Positions 1-6,577 of a DNA stretch of 22,622 nt are shown piece by piece. The notes below the pieces were generated by a model, which was not told where the DNA came from, searched no databases, and saw nothing but the letters and a program-made list of their open reading frames with translations. The DNA is from Flavobacteriales bacterium (GTDB lineage Bacteria; Bacteroidota; Bacteroidia; Flavobacteriales_D; CANHHI01). The stretch covers positions 1 to 22,622 of the forward strand of contig CANHHI010000009.1 of the NCBI GenBank assembly GCA_947460225.1. Direction: 5' to 3'. The number at the start of each line of letters is the position of its first letter. Position 1 is the first letter of the stretch. The translations under genes and the position numbers were made by a program.

Positions 1-127
1 CGTGAGCGCATAGAAAATCAGTGCGGAGCATCCAGCGCAAAAAGGGCTTTTTTGGTTCTTTTGTAGCTCTTGACAAAAGAACAAGAAAGAAAAATATTCA
101 TGGGTGAACACGCAGGTTCGCCCCTAC

Positions 128-187
128 CAGACATTGTCTGTTTTAATCTAGGCAGGCAAACCCTGCATGTTTTCTGCCTACGGCAGA
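128..187. repeat. Hairpin-linker repeat module
   Basis: Hairpin CAGAC-ATT-GTCTG (128-140) is followed by TTTTAATCT, the reverse complement of the ATTAAAAC-type linker, and then by a hairpin with TCTGCC/GGCAGA arms (173-187). Confidence 0.7.
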
Positions 188-239
188 CCTTGCAATTTTT
201 TAGAAAAATAAAATTTCTTTGAAAAAAAATGCAATATTA

Positions 240-272
240 TTTGGAAGTTTAATGAAAAAGTTTGTACCTTTG
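240..272 (+). promoter_or_regulatory. Promoter of structured RNA copy 1
   Basis: A TTTG -33 box (240-243) and a TACCTTTG -7 box (265-272) are separated by 21 bp, matching the Bacteroidetes TTTG/TAnnTTTG consensus. The same arrangement and spacing precede all three copies of the element, and the spacer sequence is also conserved. Predicted transcription starts a few bases downstream, at or next to the first base of the closing stem. Confidence 0.85.
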
Positions 273-277
273 TCATC

Positions 278-462
278 GCACTGAGAAGTCCTATCTTTGG
301 ACAACGACACGCCGAAAAAATCGGCTGGGGTTATAATCTTTTAAAATATAACCCAACCTGACGGATAACCCCGCTGAAAGGCGTTTGTTGTCCGCGGCGT
401 GTTTTACACGCTGATAGACTTCTCAGTGCAACCTTACAAGTCGTCAGGTTGGGTTTTGTTTT
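278..462 (+). ncRNA. Candidate structured noncoding RNA, copy 1
   Basis: No known RNA family is recognised. The predicted fold is nested. Closing stem P1 is GCACTGAGAAGTC (278-290) with GACTTCTCAGTGC (417-429). Inside it P2 is GGACAAC (299-305) with GTTGTCC (387-393). P2 encloses hairpin P3, GCCGAAAAAATCGGC (311-325), and hairpin P4, GGGTTATA paired with TATAACCC (about 328-354). Between P2 and the 3' side of P1 sits hairpin P5, GCGTGTTTTACACGC (397-411). After P1, CGTCAGGTTGGGTT (442-455) is complementary to interior AACCCAACCTGACG (350-363) and runs into a T-rich tail, so it can form a pseudoknot or a terminator. Comparison with copies at 11374-11563 and 21552-21749 shows P1 and P2 change sequence while pairing is kept. 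Ends are inferred from the promoter and T-tract. Confidence 0.82.
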
Positions 463-532
463 TGTCATTCGTTCATCGTTTCATTCGTTGAAGATAGCTT
501 AAAATTTTTCCCAAAAACAAAAACCTGATTAG

Positions 533-768
533 TTTGCCTAAGTTGCTTGCAACATAGATGAATTGCGGTGTATCGCCTGCCGAAGGCAGATTAAAACGCA
601 CTATGTGCGCTTGCAACATAGATGAATTGCGGTGCTTTATCTGTTCTTGCATACGGCAGAGACGCACCAGCTGGCGAGGCGTAGGTATTATATTTTTCAT
701 TCGTTTTGGGTGTGTACGTGAAACCCTAAATCCACGACGAAACCCAGCCTTATGGCTGGGTTTCGTAT
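533..768 (+). repeat. Long inverted repeat, left arm (~235 bp)
   Basis: This stretch matches the reverse complement of 21171-21407 along its length, by eye roughly 85-90% identical with small indels. It begins with TTTGCCTAAGTTGCTTGC and ends in the hairpin CGAAACCCAGCC-TTAT-GGCTGGGTTTCG (738-765). Inside is a 26-bp direct repeat (545-570 and 609-634) flanking a hairpin-linker module. It lies about 70 bp downstream of RNA copy 1; the partner arm lies about 145 bp downstream of RNA copy 3 in the same relative orientation, so RNA plus repeat may be one larger unit. Confidence 0.85.
545..634. repeat. 26-bp direct repeat flanking a hairpin module
   Basis: The 26-bp sequence beginning GCTTGCAACATAGATG occurs at 545-570 and again identically at 609-634. 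The bases between are mostly one module: hairpin CTGCC-GAA-GGCAG (577-589), linker ATTAAAAC, hairpin CGCAC-TAT-GTGCG (597-609). The same arrangement is present, inverted, at about 21309-21394, so it predates duplication of the larger repeat. The layout resembles a module inserted with duplication of its target, but that is inference. Confidence 0.8.
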
Positions 769-782
769 GTTTATTATTCAGA

Positions 783-872
783 GGTCATGCCATGGCATGA
801 CCCTACTTACGTATTTTTTTTCGGAACGGTTACAAACCGCAGACATTGTCTGTTTTAATCTGCTTTCGGCAG
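783..872. repeat. Perfect 20-bp palindrome and hairpin-linker module
   Basis: GGTCATGCCATGGCATGACC (783-802) is a perfect palindrome followed by CCTAC; read on the minus strand it is a GTAGGG-led hairpin like those at 895-915 and 21846-21965. Downstream, CAGAC-ATT-GTCTG (840-852), TTTTAATC, and a degenerate CTGC/GGCAG hairpin (860-872) form another hairpin-linker module. Confidence 0.7.
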
Positions 873-894
873 GCAAAGTACACGCAAAATGTAG

Positions 895-915
895 GGGCAA
901 CCGCAAGGGTTGCCC
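895..915. repeat. GTAGGGG-type hairpin
   Basis: GTAGG precedes or overlaps the arm GGGCAACC (895-902), which pairs with GGTTGCCC (908-915). Other members in the window carry different arms (GGGTGAAC, GGGCAGAC, GGGCGAAC, GGGCGTAT) with matching complements. Confidence 0.75.
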
Positions 916-940
916 AAAATGCCCAGCGGATTACAACGCC

Positions 941-999
941 TGCGCCTTTGGCGCAGATTAAAGCATCTCTGATGCCGGATTAAAACAGGCTATGCCTGT
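941..999. repeat. Triple hairpin-linker array
   Basis: Three hairpins stand in a row: TGCGCC-TTT-GGCGCA (941-955), GCATC-TCT-GATGC (963-975) and ACAGGC-TAT-GCCTGT (985-999), separated by GATTAAA and GGATTAAAA linkers. All loops are three bases. The array ends only 17 bp before the -7 box of the efflux operon, where a -33 box would fall. Confidence 0.8.
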
Positions 1000-1016
1000 G
1001 GGTTAAAGAATTTGTT

Positions 1017-1024
1017 TATCTTTG
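1017..1024 (+). promoter_or_regulatory. -7 box of the efflux operon
   Basis: TATCTTTG matches TAnnTTTG and lies 32 bp before the czcB-like start. No clear TTTG is seen at -33; that position overlaps a hairpin of the repeat array. Confidence 0.7.
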
Positions 1025-1056
1025 CGGGGTAATATGAAACCTCCATAATTTTTACC

Positions 1057-2139
1057 ATGAGAAAACACAGCTTTTTTGGCTTGTGTGCACTGTTTGCATT
1101 AAACGCTTGTGCCACAAATTCGCCCAGCAAAGAGAACCCCGAGGTTCTTACAAGTAATCACCCCTTGCATGCGCACTTGGTCTTAGATACCTTGAAGCAC
1201 AAACCCATTCAGATTAAATTTAATACCGCTGGGGAAATTCAACTTTTAGCAGGACATTATGCCCAAATTGGCACGCCTTTTTCGGGGCGGGTGGTGAAGT
1301 CTTATGTTAAGCTGGGGCAGAAAGTCAAAAAAGGAGACCCTGTTTTTGAGGTCAGTTCTTCGGAATACTTTAATATACAACAAAATTTTTTCACCGCAGA
1401 AGAAGAATACAAACAAGCCGAGCTTGCCTTGCATCGCCAAAAAGCACTCATGACGCAAAAAGTAGGAGCGCACAGAGATTTGGAAGAAGCTACGGCAAAT
1501 TTTGAAATTAAAAAATTTGCTTATCTGAATAGCAAAGAAGCCATTCAGATATTTGGTGAAACGGCTGAAAAAATTAAACTCGGCAAACCGCTCACCATAT
1601 ATGCGCCAATTGGTGGAGAAGTGATCGCCTATAAGCTCATTATTGGGCAATTTCTCAAAGAAGACCAAACCGATGTGCTTGCTGTGGCAGATTTGTCAAA
1701 GGTTTGGGCAGTGGCGCAAATCAAAGAAAAAGACATTGCTTTTATTCAAAGTTCGGAAGAAGTGCACATGCAAGTGCTCAGCTATGGCGACAAAATTTTT
1801 CAAGGCAAAGTAGCGCATATTGGGCAGTTTTTGGACGAAAGCAGTAGAAGTTTGCAGGTGCTGGTGCTTTTTGACAACCCCGAGCAATTGCTTAAACCAG
1901 GCATGTATGCCACCTTAAACTTTACAGAAGACGTACCAAAAGCCTTGGTGGTGCCAAGCCCAGCGGTATTGCAAGACGGCAACGATAGGGTAGTATTTGT
2001 GAAAACCGCTGAAAATACCTATCAAAAACGCAAAGTGGTGGCATATAGTTTATCTGCGCAAGAAGACTGGATACAGAGTGGTTTGCAGGCAGGCGAGGTA
2101 GTCGTGGTTAGCGGTGCGGTATATTTACAAGAACATTAA
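1057..2139 (+). CDS. CzcB-like periplasmic adaptor lipoprotein of an RND efflux pump
   Basis: This is a membrane-fusion (HlyD/CzcB family) adaptor that bridges an inner-membrane RND transporter to an outer-membrane channel. Residues 1-18 form a lipoprotein signal with lipobox LNAC and acylated Cys18. Residues about 66-100 look like the first half of the lipoyl-like domain (IGTPFSGRVVKSYVKLGQ, then KKGDPVFEV); about 105-170 is a charged helical hairpin; the second lipoyl half (PIGGEVIAYKLIIGQFLKE) follows, then the beta-barrel (DLSKVWAVAQIKEKDI) and a membrane-proximal C-terminal domain. The length of 360 aa is normal. The CzcA-like gene starts 12 bp downstream, so they are surely co-transcribed. 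No outer-membrane TolC/CzcC-type gene adjoins, unlike many such operons. The metal substrate is inferred from the partner. Confidence 0.93.
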   Translation: MRKHSFFGLCALFALNACATNSPSKENPEVLTSNHPLHAHLVLDTLKHKPIQIKFNTAGEIQLLAGHYAQIGTPFSGRVVKSYVKLGQKVKKGDPVFEVSSSEYFNIQQNFFTAEEEYKQAELALHRQKALMTQKVGAHRDLEEATANFEIKKFAYLNSKEAIQIFGETAEKIKLGKPLTIYAPIGGEVIAYKLIIGQFLKEDQTDVLAVADLSKVWAVAQIKEKDIAFIQSSEEVHMQVLSYGDKIFQGKVAHIGQFLDESSRSLQVLVLFDNPEQLLKPGMYATLNFTEDVPKALVVPSPAVLQDGNDRVVFVKTAENTYQKRKVVAYSLSAQEDWIQSGLQAGEVVVVSGAVYLQEH

Positions 2140-2151
2140 AATTTTACAATC

Positions 2152-5100
2152 ATGCTTAAAATTATAGAAAAGCGCATTTTAATTAGCTTTTTGTTCGTGC
2201 TTTTGTCGGTGTTTGGTTATTATAGTTTCCAGCAATTGGCGGTGGAAGCCTATCCAGACATTGCCGATGTGAGCGTGCAAGTGCTTACGCAAATACCTGG
2301 CTTGGCTGCCGAAGAAATGGAACAGCAGATTACCGTGCCTGTGGAGCGTGCTTTGAATGGCTTACCTGGGCTAGCCGTTATGCGCAGCAAAAGTACTTTT
2401 GGCTTATCTATCATTACACTGGTTTTTCAAGACGGCGTGGAAGATTATTGGGCAAGGGCACGTGTGCAGGAAAGAATCAGCCAAGTGGAACTGCCACATG
2501 GCGCAAGCCCAGAACTAGACCCACTCACTTCGCCAACAGGGGAAATTTTTAGGTATATCATAGAAAGCCCTACGGAAAATTTGATGCAACTCACTGAATT
2601 GCAAAATTTTGTGATTATTCCTCGCTTAAAGCAAGTAACAGGCGTGGCGGATATTACCAATTTTGGCGGGGCTGAAATTCAGTTTCACGTGGAGATAGAC
2701 CCCATTCGCTTGGAGCAGTACCAAATACCACTTAGCCAAGTGGTGAAAACCATCGAAGAAAACAACACCAACGCTGGGGGCAGTGTGCTTGTCAAAGGAG
2801 ATTTGGCTTATGTGGTGCGTGCCATTGGCATGGTGCAAGATTTGCAAGACTTGGGCAAAATCGTTTTAAAAACGGAGAAAGGCTTGCCTGTACTGTTGAG
2901 CGATGTGGCGGATATTCACCAAGGCACTTTGGATAAAAAAGGCATATTGTCGTACAGCGATGCAAATAGCGACCACAAACACAGCATTGAGGGCATTGTG
3001 CTTTTGCTGAGAGGGCAAAATCCTTCGACGGTGCTGGACGGCTTGCATCTTGCCGTGCAAGAATTGAACGAGCAAATTTTGCCCAAAAGTGTAAAAATAA
3101 AAACCGTTTTAGACCGCACGGATTTGGTCAATACCACCTTAGACACGGTTTCGCACACCTTGCTGGAAGGCATGCTTTTGGTGATTGTAACCTTGATTTT
3201 GTTTTTGGGCAATTTGCGGGGGGCAATTTTGGTGGCAATAACCATTCCGCTGGCTTTGCTTTTCGCTTTTATACTCATGCACTTTACCGATATTCCCGCC
3301 AATTTGCTTTCTTTGGGAGCCATTGACTTTGGGATTATTATTGACGGGGCGATTGTGATGCTGGAAAGCATACTTAAAATGCGGGAGCAAGACCACAAAC
3401 TAGCTTTGCAGAAAGAAGCGGTGGCAAAGGAAACCAAAAATCTAGTCAAACCCATATTTTTTTCCACGCTGATTATCATTACCGCTTATTTGCCTTTGTT
3501 TGCTTTGGAGCGTGTGGAGAAAAAACTTTTTGCGCCTATGGCTTTTACGCTTGCTTATGCTTTGCTGGGTGCACTTTTGGTGGCTTTGGTGCTGATTCCC
3601 GCTTGGGCATTCTTTTTGTATAAAAAACCACAAGTGCCTTATCACAATCCATGGCTGAGTAAACTCAATCACGTTTACGAAAATCAAGTCAAAACAGCGA
3701 TATTACACCCCAAACGAGCACTCACTTTGGGAGCGTCTTTGGTGGCGGGACTCCTGGTTTTGTTTTTTTATATTGGCAAAGATTTTCTGCCTACTTTGGA
3801 CGAAGGCTCTATTTGGCTACAAGTGCAATTGCCCAGTGGCATTTCCTTAGAAAAATCTGCAAAATTTGCCGATACTTTGCGCATGCGCACCCTCAAACAT
3901 CCTGAGGTGAGCTATATTTTGGTGCAAGCAGGCAGAAACGAGGACGGCACCGACCCTTGGACGCCTTCGCATTTGGAGGTTTCTGTAGGTTTAAAGCCTT
4001 ATAAAACCTGGAAAAACGGCAAAACCAAAACGGATTTAATCGCTGAATTGGAAAAAGAATACCAAAATATTCCAGGTATGCACGTGGGCTTTTCGCAACC
4101 CATGATAGACGGCGTGATGGACAAAATTGCGGGCGCACACAGCGAACTGGTGATAAAAGTATATGGCAATGATTTAACGCAAACTCGGCAAGTAGCCATG
4201 GAAATTATGCAAATTTTACAAGGCATTCCAGGGGCGATCGATGTTGCCATAGACCAAGAACCTCCTTTGCCACAGATGCAAATTCGCATAGATAGAGATA
4301 AAATTGCCCGTTACGCCTTGAATGTGTCTGATGTGGAGGAATTGATTTCTATTGCCATTGGGGGCAAAGCCATTGCTAAGGCTTTTGTGGAAGGCAAAAC
4401 CTACGACATTGTTTGCCGTTACCGCAACGCCAGCCGAGAAACCTTTGAGCAGATTGGCAATTTGATGCTCACCAATGATTTGGGCATTAAAATTCCCTTG
4501 GCGCAAGTGTCTAGCATTCATTTGAGTACGGGCGAAAGCACCATTACTCGGGAAATGAACAAAAGACACCTCACCGTCAAATTAAACGTGCGCAACCGAG
4601 ATTTGTCTTCTTTGCTCAACGAAGCACAGGCAAAAATTGCGCATTTGGCTAGTGAAAACATTCATATCAAATGGGGTGGGCAGTTTGAAAATCAAAACCG
4701 TGCCTACGCACGTTTGGCTTTGCTCGTGCCTTTGGTCTTGGCATTGATGTTTATGCTCCTGTACAGTGCATTTGGCTCTTGGTGGCAGGCATTGCTCATT
4801 ATGGGCGTGGTGCCGATGGCGGCTTTTGGCGGACTTTTGGCTTTGCAGGTGCGTGGCATGACCCTCAACGTGTCTTCTGCCATTGGTTTTATTGCCCTGT
4901 TTGGTGTGGCGATACAAAACGGCGTGATTTTATTGTCTCAAATCAATATTTTAAAAAACCGAGGTCTCACCACGCTAAACGCCATAGAACAGGGTGCTGC
5001 GCAAAGGTTTAGACCCATTTTGATGACGGCGTGTTTGGCGGTGCTGGGTTTATTGCCTGCCTCTTTGGCAACAGGCATTGGTTCAGATGTGCAACGCCCG

Positions 5101-5223
5101 CTAGCGACTGTGATTGTTTATGGACTGCTTTTTTCTACGATACTCACGCTGTATGTCTTGCCGAGTTTATATGTATTTTTGAGTCAGAAGTTTGAACAAG
5201 AGCAAAATGTTGAAAATATTTAA
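2152..5223 (+). CDS. CzcA-like heavy-metal efflux RND transporter
   Basis: This is an inner-membrane proton/cation antiporter that exports divalent metal ions through the adaptor upstream. Its 1023 aa are typical of the HME-RND family. TM1 is near residues 10-28, a porter domain follows, TM2-TM6 lie about 335-470, a second porter domain follows and TM8-TM12 lie about 855-1010. TM4 carries D392, D398 and E405 in IDFGIIIDGAIVMLE, the spacing of acidic residues known for Co/Zn/Cd-type CzcA rather than the Cu/Ag CusA subgroup. Early residues VEAYPDIADVSVQVLTQ and PGLAAEEMEQQITVPVE are family hallmarks. Exact metal specificity cannot be read from sequence. No metal-responsive regulator adjoins it. 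Confidence 0.96.
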   Translation: MLKIIEKRILISFLFVLLSVFGYYSFQQLAVEAYPDIADVSVQVLTQIPGLAAEEMEQQITVPVERALNGLPGLAVMRSKSTFGLSIITLVFQDGVEDYWARARVQERISQVELPHGASPELDPLTSPTGEIFRYIIESPTENLMQLTELQNFVIIPRLKQVTGVADITNFGGAEIQFHVEIDPIRLEQYQIPLSQVVKTIEENNTNAGGSVLVKGDLAYVVRAIGMVQDLQDLGKIVLKTEKGLPVLLSDVADIHQGTLDKKGILSYSDANSDHKHSIEGIVLLLRGQNPSTVLDGLHLAVQELNEQILPKSVKIKTVLDRTDLVNTTLDTVSHTLLEGMLLVIVTLILFLGNLRGAILVAITIPLALLFAFILMHFTDIPANLLSLGAIDFGIIIDGAIVMLESILKMREQDHKLALQKEAVAKETKNLVKPIFFSTLIIITAYLPLFALERVEKKLFAPMAFTLAYALLGALLVALVLIPAWAFFLYKKPQVPYHNPWLSKLNHVYENQVKTAILHPKRALTLGASLVAGLLVLFFYIGKDFLPTLDEGSIWLQVQLPSGISLEKSAKFADTLRMRTLKHPEVSYILVQAGRNEDGTDPWTPSHLEVSVGLKPYKTWKNGKTKTDLIAELEKEYQNIPGMHVGFSQPMIDGVMDKIAGAHSELVIKVYGNDLTQTRQVAMEIMQILQGIPGAIDVAIDQEPPLPQMQIRIDRDKIARYALNVSDVEELISIAIGGKAIAKAFVEGKTYDIVCRYRNASRETFEQIGNLMLTNDLGIKIPLAQVSSIHLSTGESTITREMNKRHLTVKLNVRNRDLSSLLNEAQAKIAHLASENIHIKWGGQFENQNRAYARLALLVPLVLALMFMLLYSAFGSWWQALLIMGVVPMAAFGGLLALQVRGMTLNVSSAIGFIALFGVAIQNGVILLSQINILKNRGLTTLNAIEQGAAQRFRPILMTACLAVLGLLPASLATGIGSDVQRPLATVIVYGLLFSTILTLYVLPSLYVFLSQKFEQEQNVENI

Positions 5224-5263
5224 AAAAAAATAAATTTTTAACCAAAAAAAGGATTTTTTTAAC

Positions 5264-5271
5264 TAAATTTG
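5264..5271 (+). promoter_or_regulatory. -7 box of the bactofilin gene
   Basis: TAAATTTG matches TAnnTTTG and ends 22 bp before the bactofilin start codon. The -33 region is A/T-rich with no clear TTTG. Confidence 0.65.
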
Positions 5272-5293
5272 TCCTTTGCAATTGATGTAGGTT

Positions 5294-5680
5294 ATGTTTA
5301 AAGATAAACACGAAGACAAAAAAGAAGTAATGAACACCAATGGTGTCAATAGTATTTTAGAGGGCACGCAAATCATCGGCGATGTGATTTGCACGGCAAA
5401 TTTCAGAATAAATGGCTACCTCAAAGGCAATTTGCACGTACATGGCAAATTGGTGGTGGGCATTGATGGCACGGTGGAAGGCACTATTCAAGCCAAAGAT
5501 GTTACGGTGGAAGGCACGGTAAAGGGCAAAATCAATGCCAGCGACATGCTGTCTATCAAATCCACGGGCAAGGTGCATGGCGAAATGTTTACGCAATTGT
5601 TTAGCGTAGAACCCGGAGCGCATTTGGAGGGCACTTTGAAAACCCATACCGAAGAACCCAAAGAGACAACAGAAAATTAG
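5294..5680 (+). CDS. Bactofilin (polymer-forming cytoskeletal protein)
   Basis: This is a small cytoskeletal protein of the bactofilin/DUF583 family, which self-assembles into filaments and is linked to cell shape and cell-wall synthesis. The 128-aa protein has short disordered ends around a right-handed beta-helix core at about residues 18-112, visible as regularly spaced hydrophobic repeats (GTQIIGDVICTANFRINGYLK, then KLVVGIDGTVEGTIQAKDVTV and TVKGKINASDMLSI). The start at MFKDKHEDKK follows a TAAATTTG promoter; an internal Met at residue 13 is a possible alternative. It stands alone, with a terminator just after the stop. Confidence 0.93.
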   Translation: MFKDKHEDKKEVMNTNGVNSILEGTQIIGDVICTANFRINGYLKGNLHVHGKLVVGIDGTVEGTIQAKDVTVEGTVKGKINASDMLSIKSTGKVHGEMFTQLFSVEPGAHLEGTLKTHTEEPKETTEN

Positions 5681-5692
5681 ATAACATAAAAA

Positions 5693-5717
5693 ACGGAGGC
5701 AATTGCTTCCGTTTTTA
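5693..5717. terminator. Bidirectional intrinsic terminator
   Basis: ACGGAGGC (5693-5700) and GCTTCCGT (5705-5712) form a hairpin with loop AATT and one G-T pair. A T-run follows on the plus strand and an A-run precedes it, so it can stop both the bactofilin transcript and the converging fic transcript, whose stop codon is at 5721-5723. Confidence 0.9.
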
Positions 5718-5720
5718 TTT

Positions 5721-6509
5721 CTAGTAAACTTGCTGATGCAGGCAATTGGGTAGCATAAGCAAAAAAGGCAATGCTTTGGCGTAGTCTAGTTGTTCATAAA
5801 ACATGCCTAAACGGTTTAAATTTTTGTAATAATCATTTATATTTTTATAGTAATTTAATTCGCTTTGCATGTACCAAGCCTTTTCACCCAATTTTTGAGC
5901 GATAAACCATTTTTCTAGTAGTCTGCCACTTCTGCCATTGCCATCTTCAAAAGGATGAATATTTACAAATGCTATATGAATAAATGCAGCAAAATAAAAA
6001 ACTTCGTTAAGGCTAAGGTTCTTTTTTTTCAACGTTTCTATGTCTTTGCAAAGTAAGTTCATATCTGTCTTTACTTCGCTATATGGTGCTGCTTCGTATT
6101 GTATTTTACCTGTGTTATGTTCCATGATCACCATATTCCCTGTGCGGTAAACACCTTGTTTGTTTTTGGGTAAAAGATGAGTAGCAAGTATCTTGTGTGC
6201 TTTTAAAAAGTTAGAATCATTAAGTTCGTTTTTTTGAGCAAACAAATAAGCTTTGTATAAATCGTTTGGTTTCTCTACCAAATTGGGTTGATATGCTATA
6301 TTTAACATTTTATGTTTAATGTAGCTATCTACTTCCATTTGCTCGCCTTCTATTTTTGACGATGCAATAGCAGATACCGAAGTGTAAAAACTAAAGGTAT
6401 CGGTAGAAATTTCTGCATCTTTTAAGGCATCAAAATTTGCTTGCAAATCTTTTGGGATTGCTTGTAAGTATTCAGGCAGTAAGTCTTTTTTTATAATTTT
6501 TAAATCCAT
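5721..6509 (-). CDS. Fic-domain protein AMPylase with N-terminal inhibitory helix
   Basis: Fic proteins transfer AMP from ATP to hydroxyl side chains of target proteins. The complete active-site motif is present, H185-P-F-E-D-G-N-G-R-S-G-R196, with the catalytic His and the phosphate-binding GNGR. The N-terminal region (Fic_N type, about residues 1-90) contains S50-S-K-I-E54-G55, which fits the (S/T)xxxE(G/N) inhibitory helix; that position makes it a class II, self-inhibited enzyme. The residues Y121-R122 before GNMVI fit the usual Fic flap region. At 262 aa it is shorter than two-domain relatives of about 370 aa and has no C-terminal winged helix. No antitoxin partner is encoded beside it. 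Its target cannot be predicted. Confidence 0.95.
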   Translation of the reverse strand: MDLKIIKKDLLPEYLQAIPKDLQANFDALKDAEISTDTFSFYTSVSAIASSKIEGEQMEVDSYIKHKMLNIAYQPNLVEKPNDLYKAYLFAQKNELNDSNFLKAHKILATHLLPKNKQGVYRTGNMVIMEHNTGKIQYEAAPYSEVKTDMNLLCKDIETLKKKNLSLNEVFYFAAFIHIAFVNIHPFEDGNGRSGRLLEKWFIAQKLGEKAWYMQSELNYYKNINDYYKNLNRLGMFYEQLDYAKALPFLLMLPNCLHQQVY

Positions 6510-6569
6510 GGAATATCTTTTGCGCCTAGCTCAAAACGTTTCTTGCTACAAACTTTGACTTTATGCGGA

Positions 6570-6577
6570 CAAAGATA
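6570..6577 (-). promoter_or_regulatory. -7 box of the fic gene
   Basis: Read on the minus strand this is TATCTTTG, about 60 bp before the fic start. It abuts the terminator of the upstream htrA-dioxygenase operon, so fic appears to be a separate unit. Confidence 0.7.

Larger units (their letters stand above)
1..1056. other. Gene-free repeat zone 1
   Basis: No convincing protein gene is seen here. The stretch holds an inverted repeat with 9-bp arms (TTCTTTTGT at 56-64 and ACAAAAGAA at 73-81), GTAGGGG-type hairpins (102-123, 783-802, 895-915), structured RNA copy 1 with its promoter (240-462), one arm of a 235-bp long inverted repeat (533-768), and several hairpin-linker modules (128-187, 577-609, 840-872, 941-999). 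Short open frames in this zone are chance readings through repeats: the frame is not kept between the two copies of the long repeat. Confidence 0.8.

Noticed and set aside
350..455. AACCCAAC and GTTGGGTT fit the RYYYAAC/GTTRRRY core of integron attC sites.
   Set aside because: Any AAC/GTT helix of this base content would fit. The conserved unit extends well beyond it, carries a promoter and covarying RNA helices, and no integrase or cassette array is present.
278..462. Riboswitch or leader of a downstream gene.
   Set aside because: In all three copies the element ends in a T-tract and is followed by repeat DNA, not by a start codon at leader distance.
278..462. Guide RNA of a CRISPR or IS200/IS605-type system.
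   Set aside because: No spacer array, no Cas, TnpB or IscB gene, and no match of the variable stem arms elsewhere in the window by eye.
533..768. Insertion sequence with a transposase remnant.
   Set aside because: No transposase-like residues, no consistent open frame and no terminal inverted repeats were found in either copy.
558..961. Small open frames (80 and 69 codons) in repeat zone 1 as proteins.
   Set aside because: They read through palindromes, lack promoters at their starts, and the reading frame is not kept in the second copy of the long repeat.
941..999. CRISPR array.
   Set aside because: Repeats are short self-complementary hairpins of varying sequence with an 8-10 bp constant linker; there are no equal-length unique spacers.
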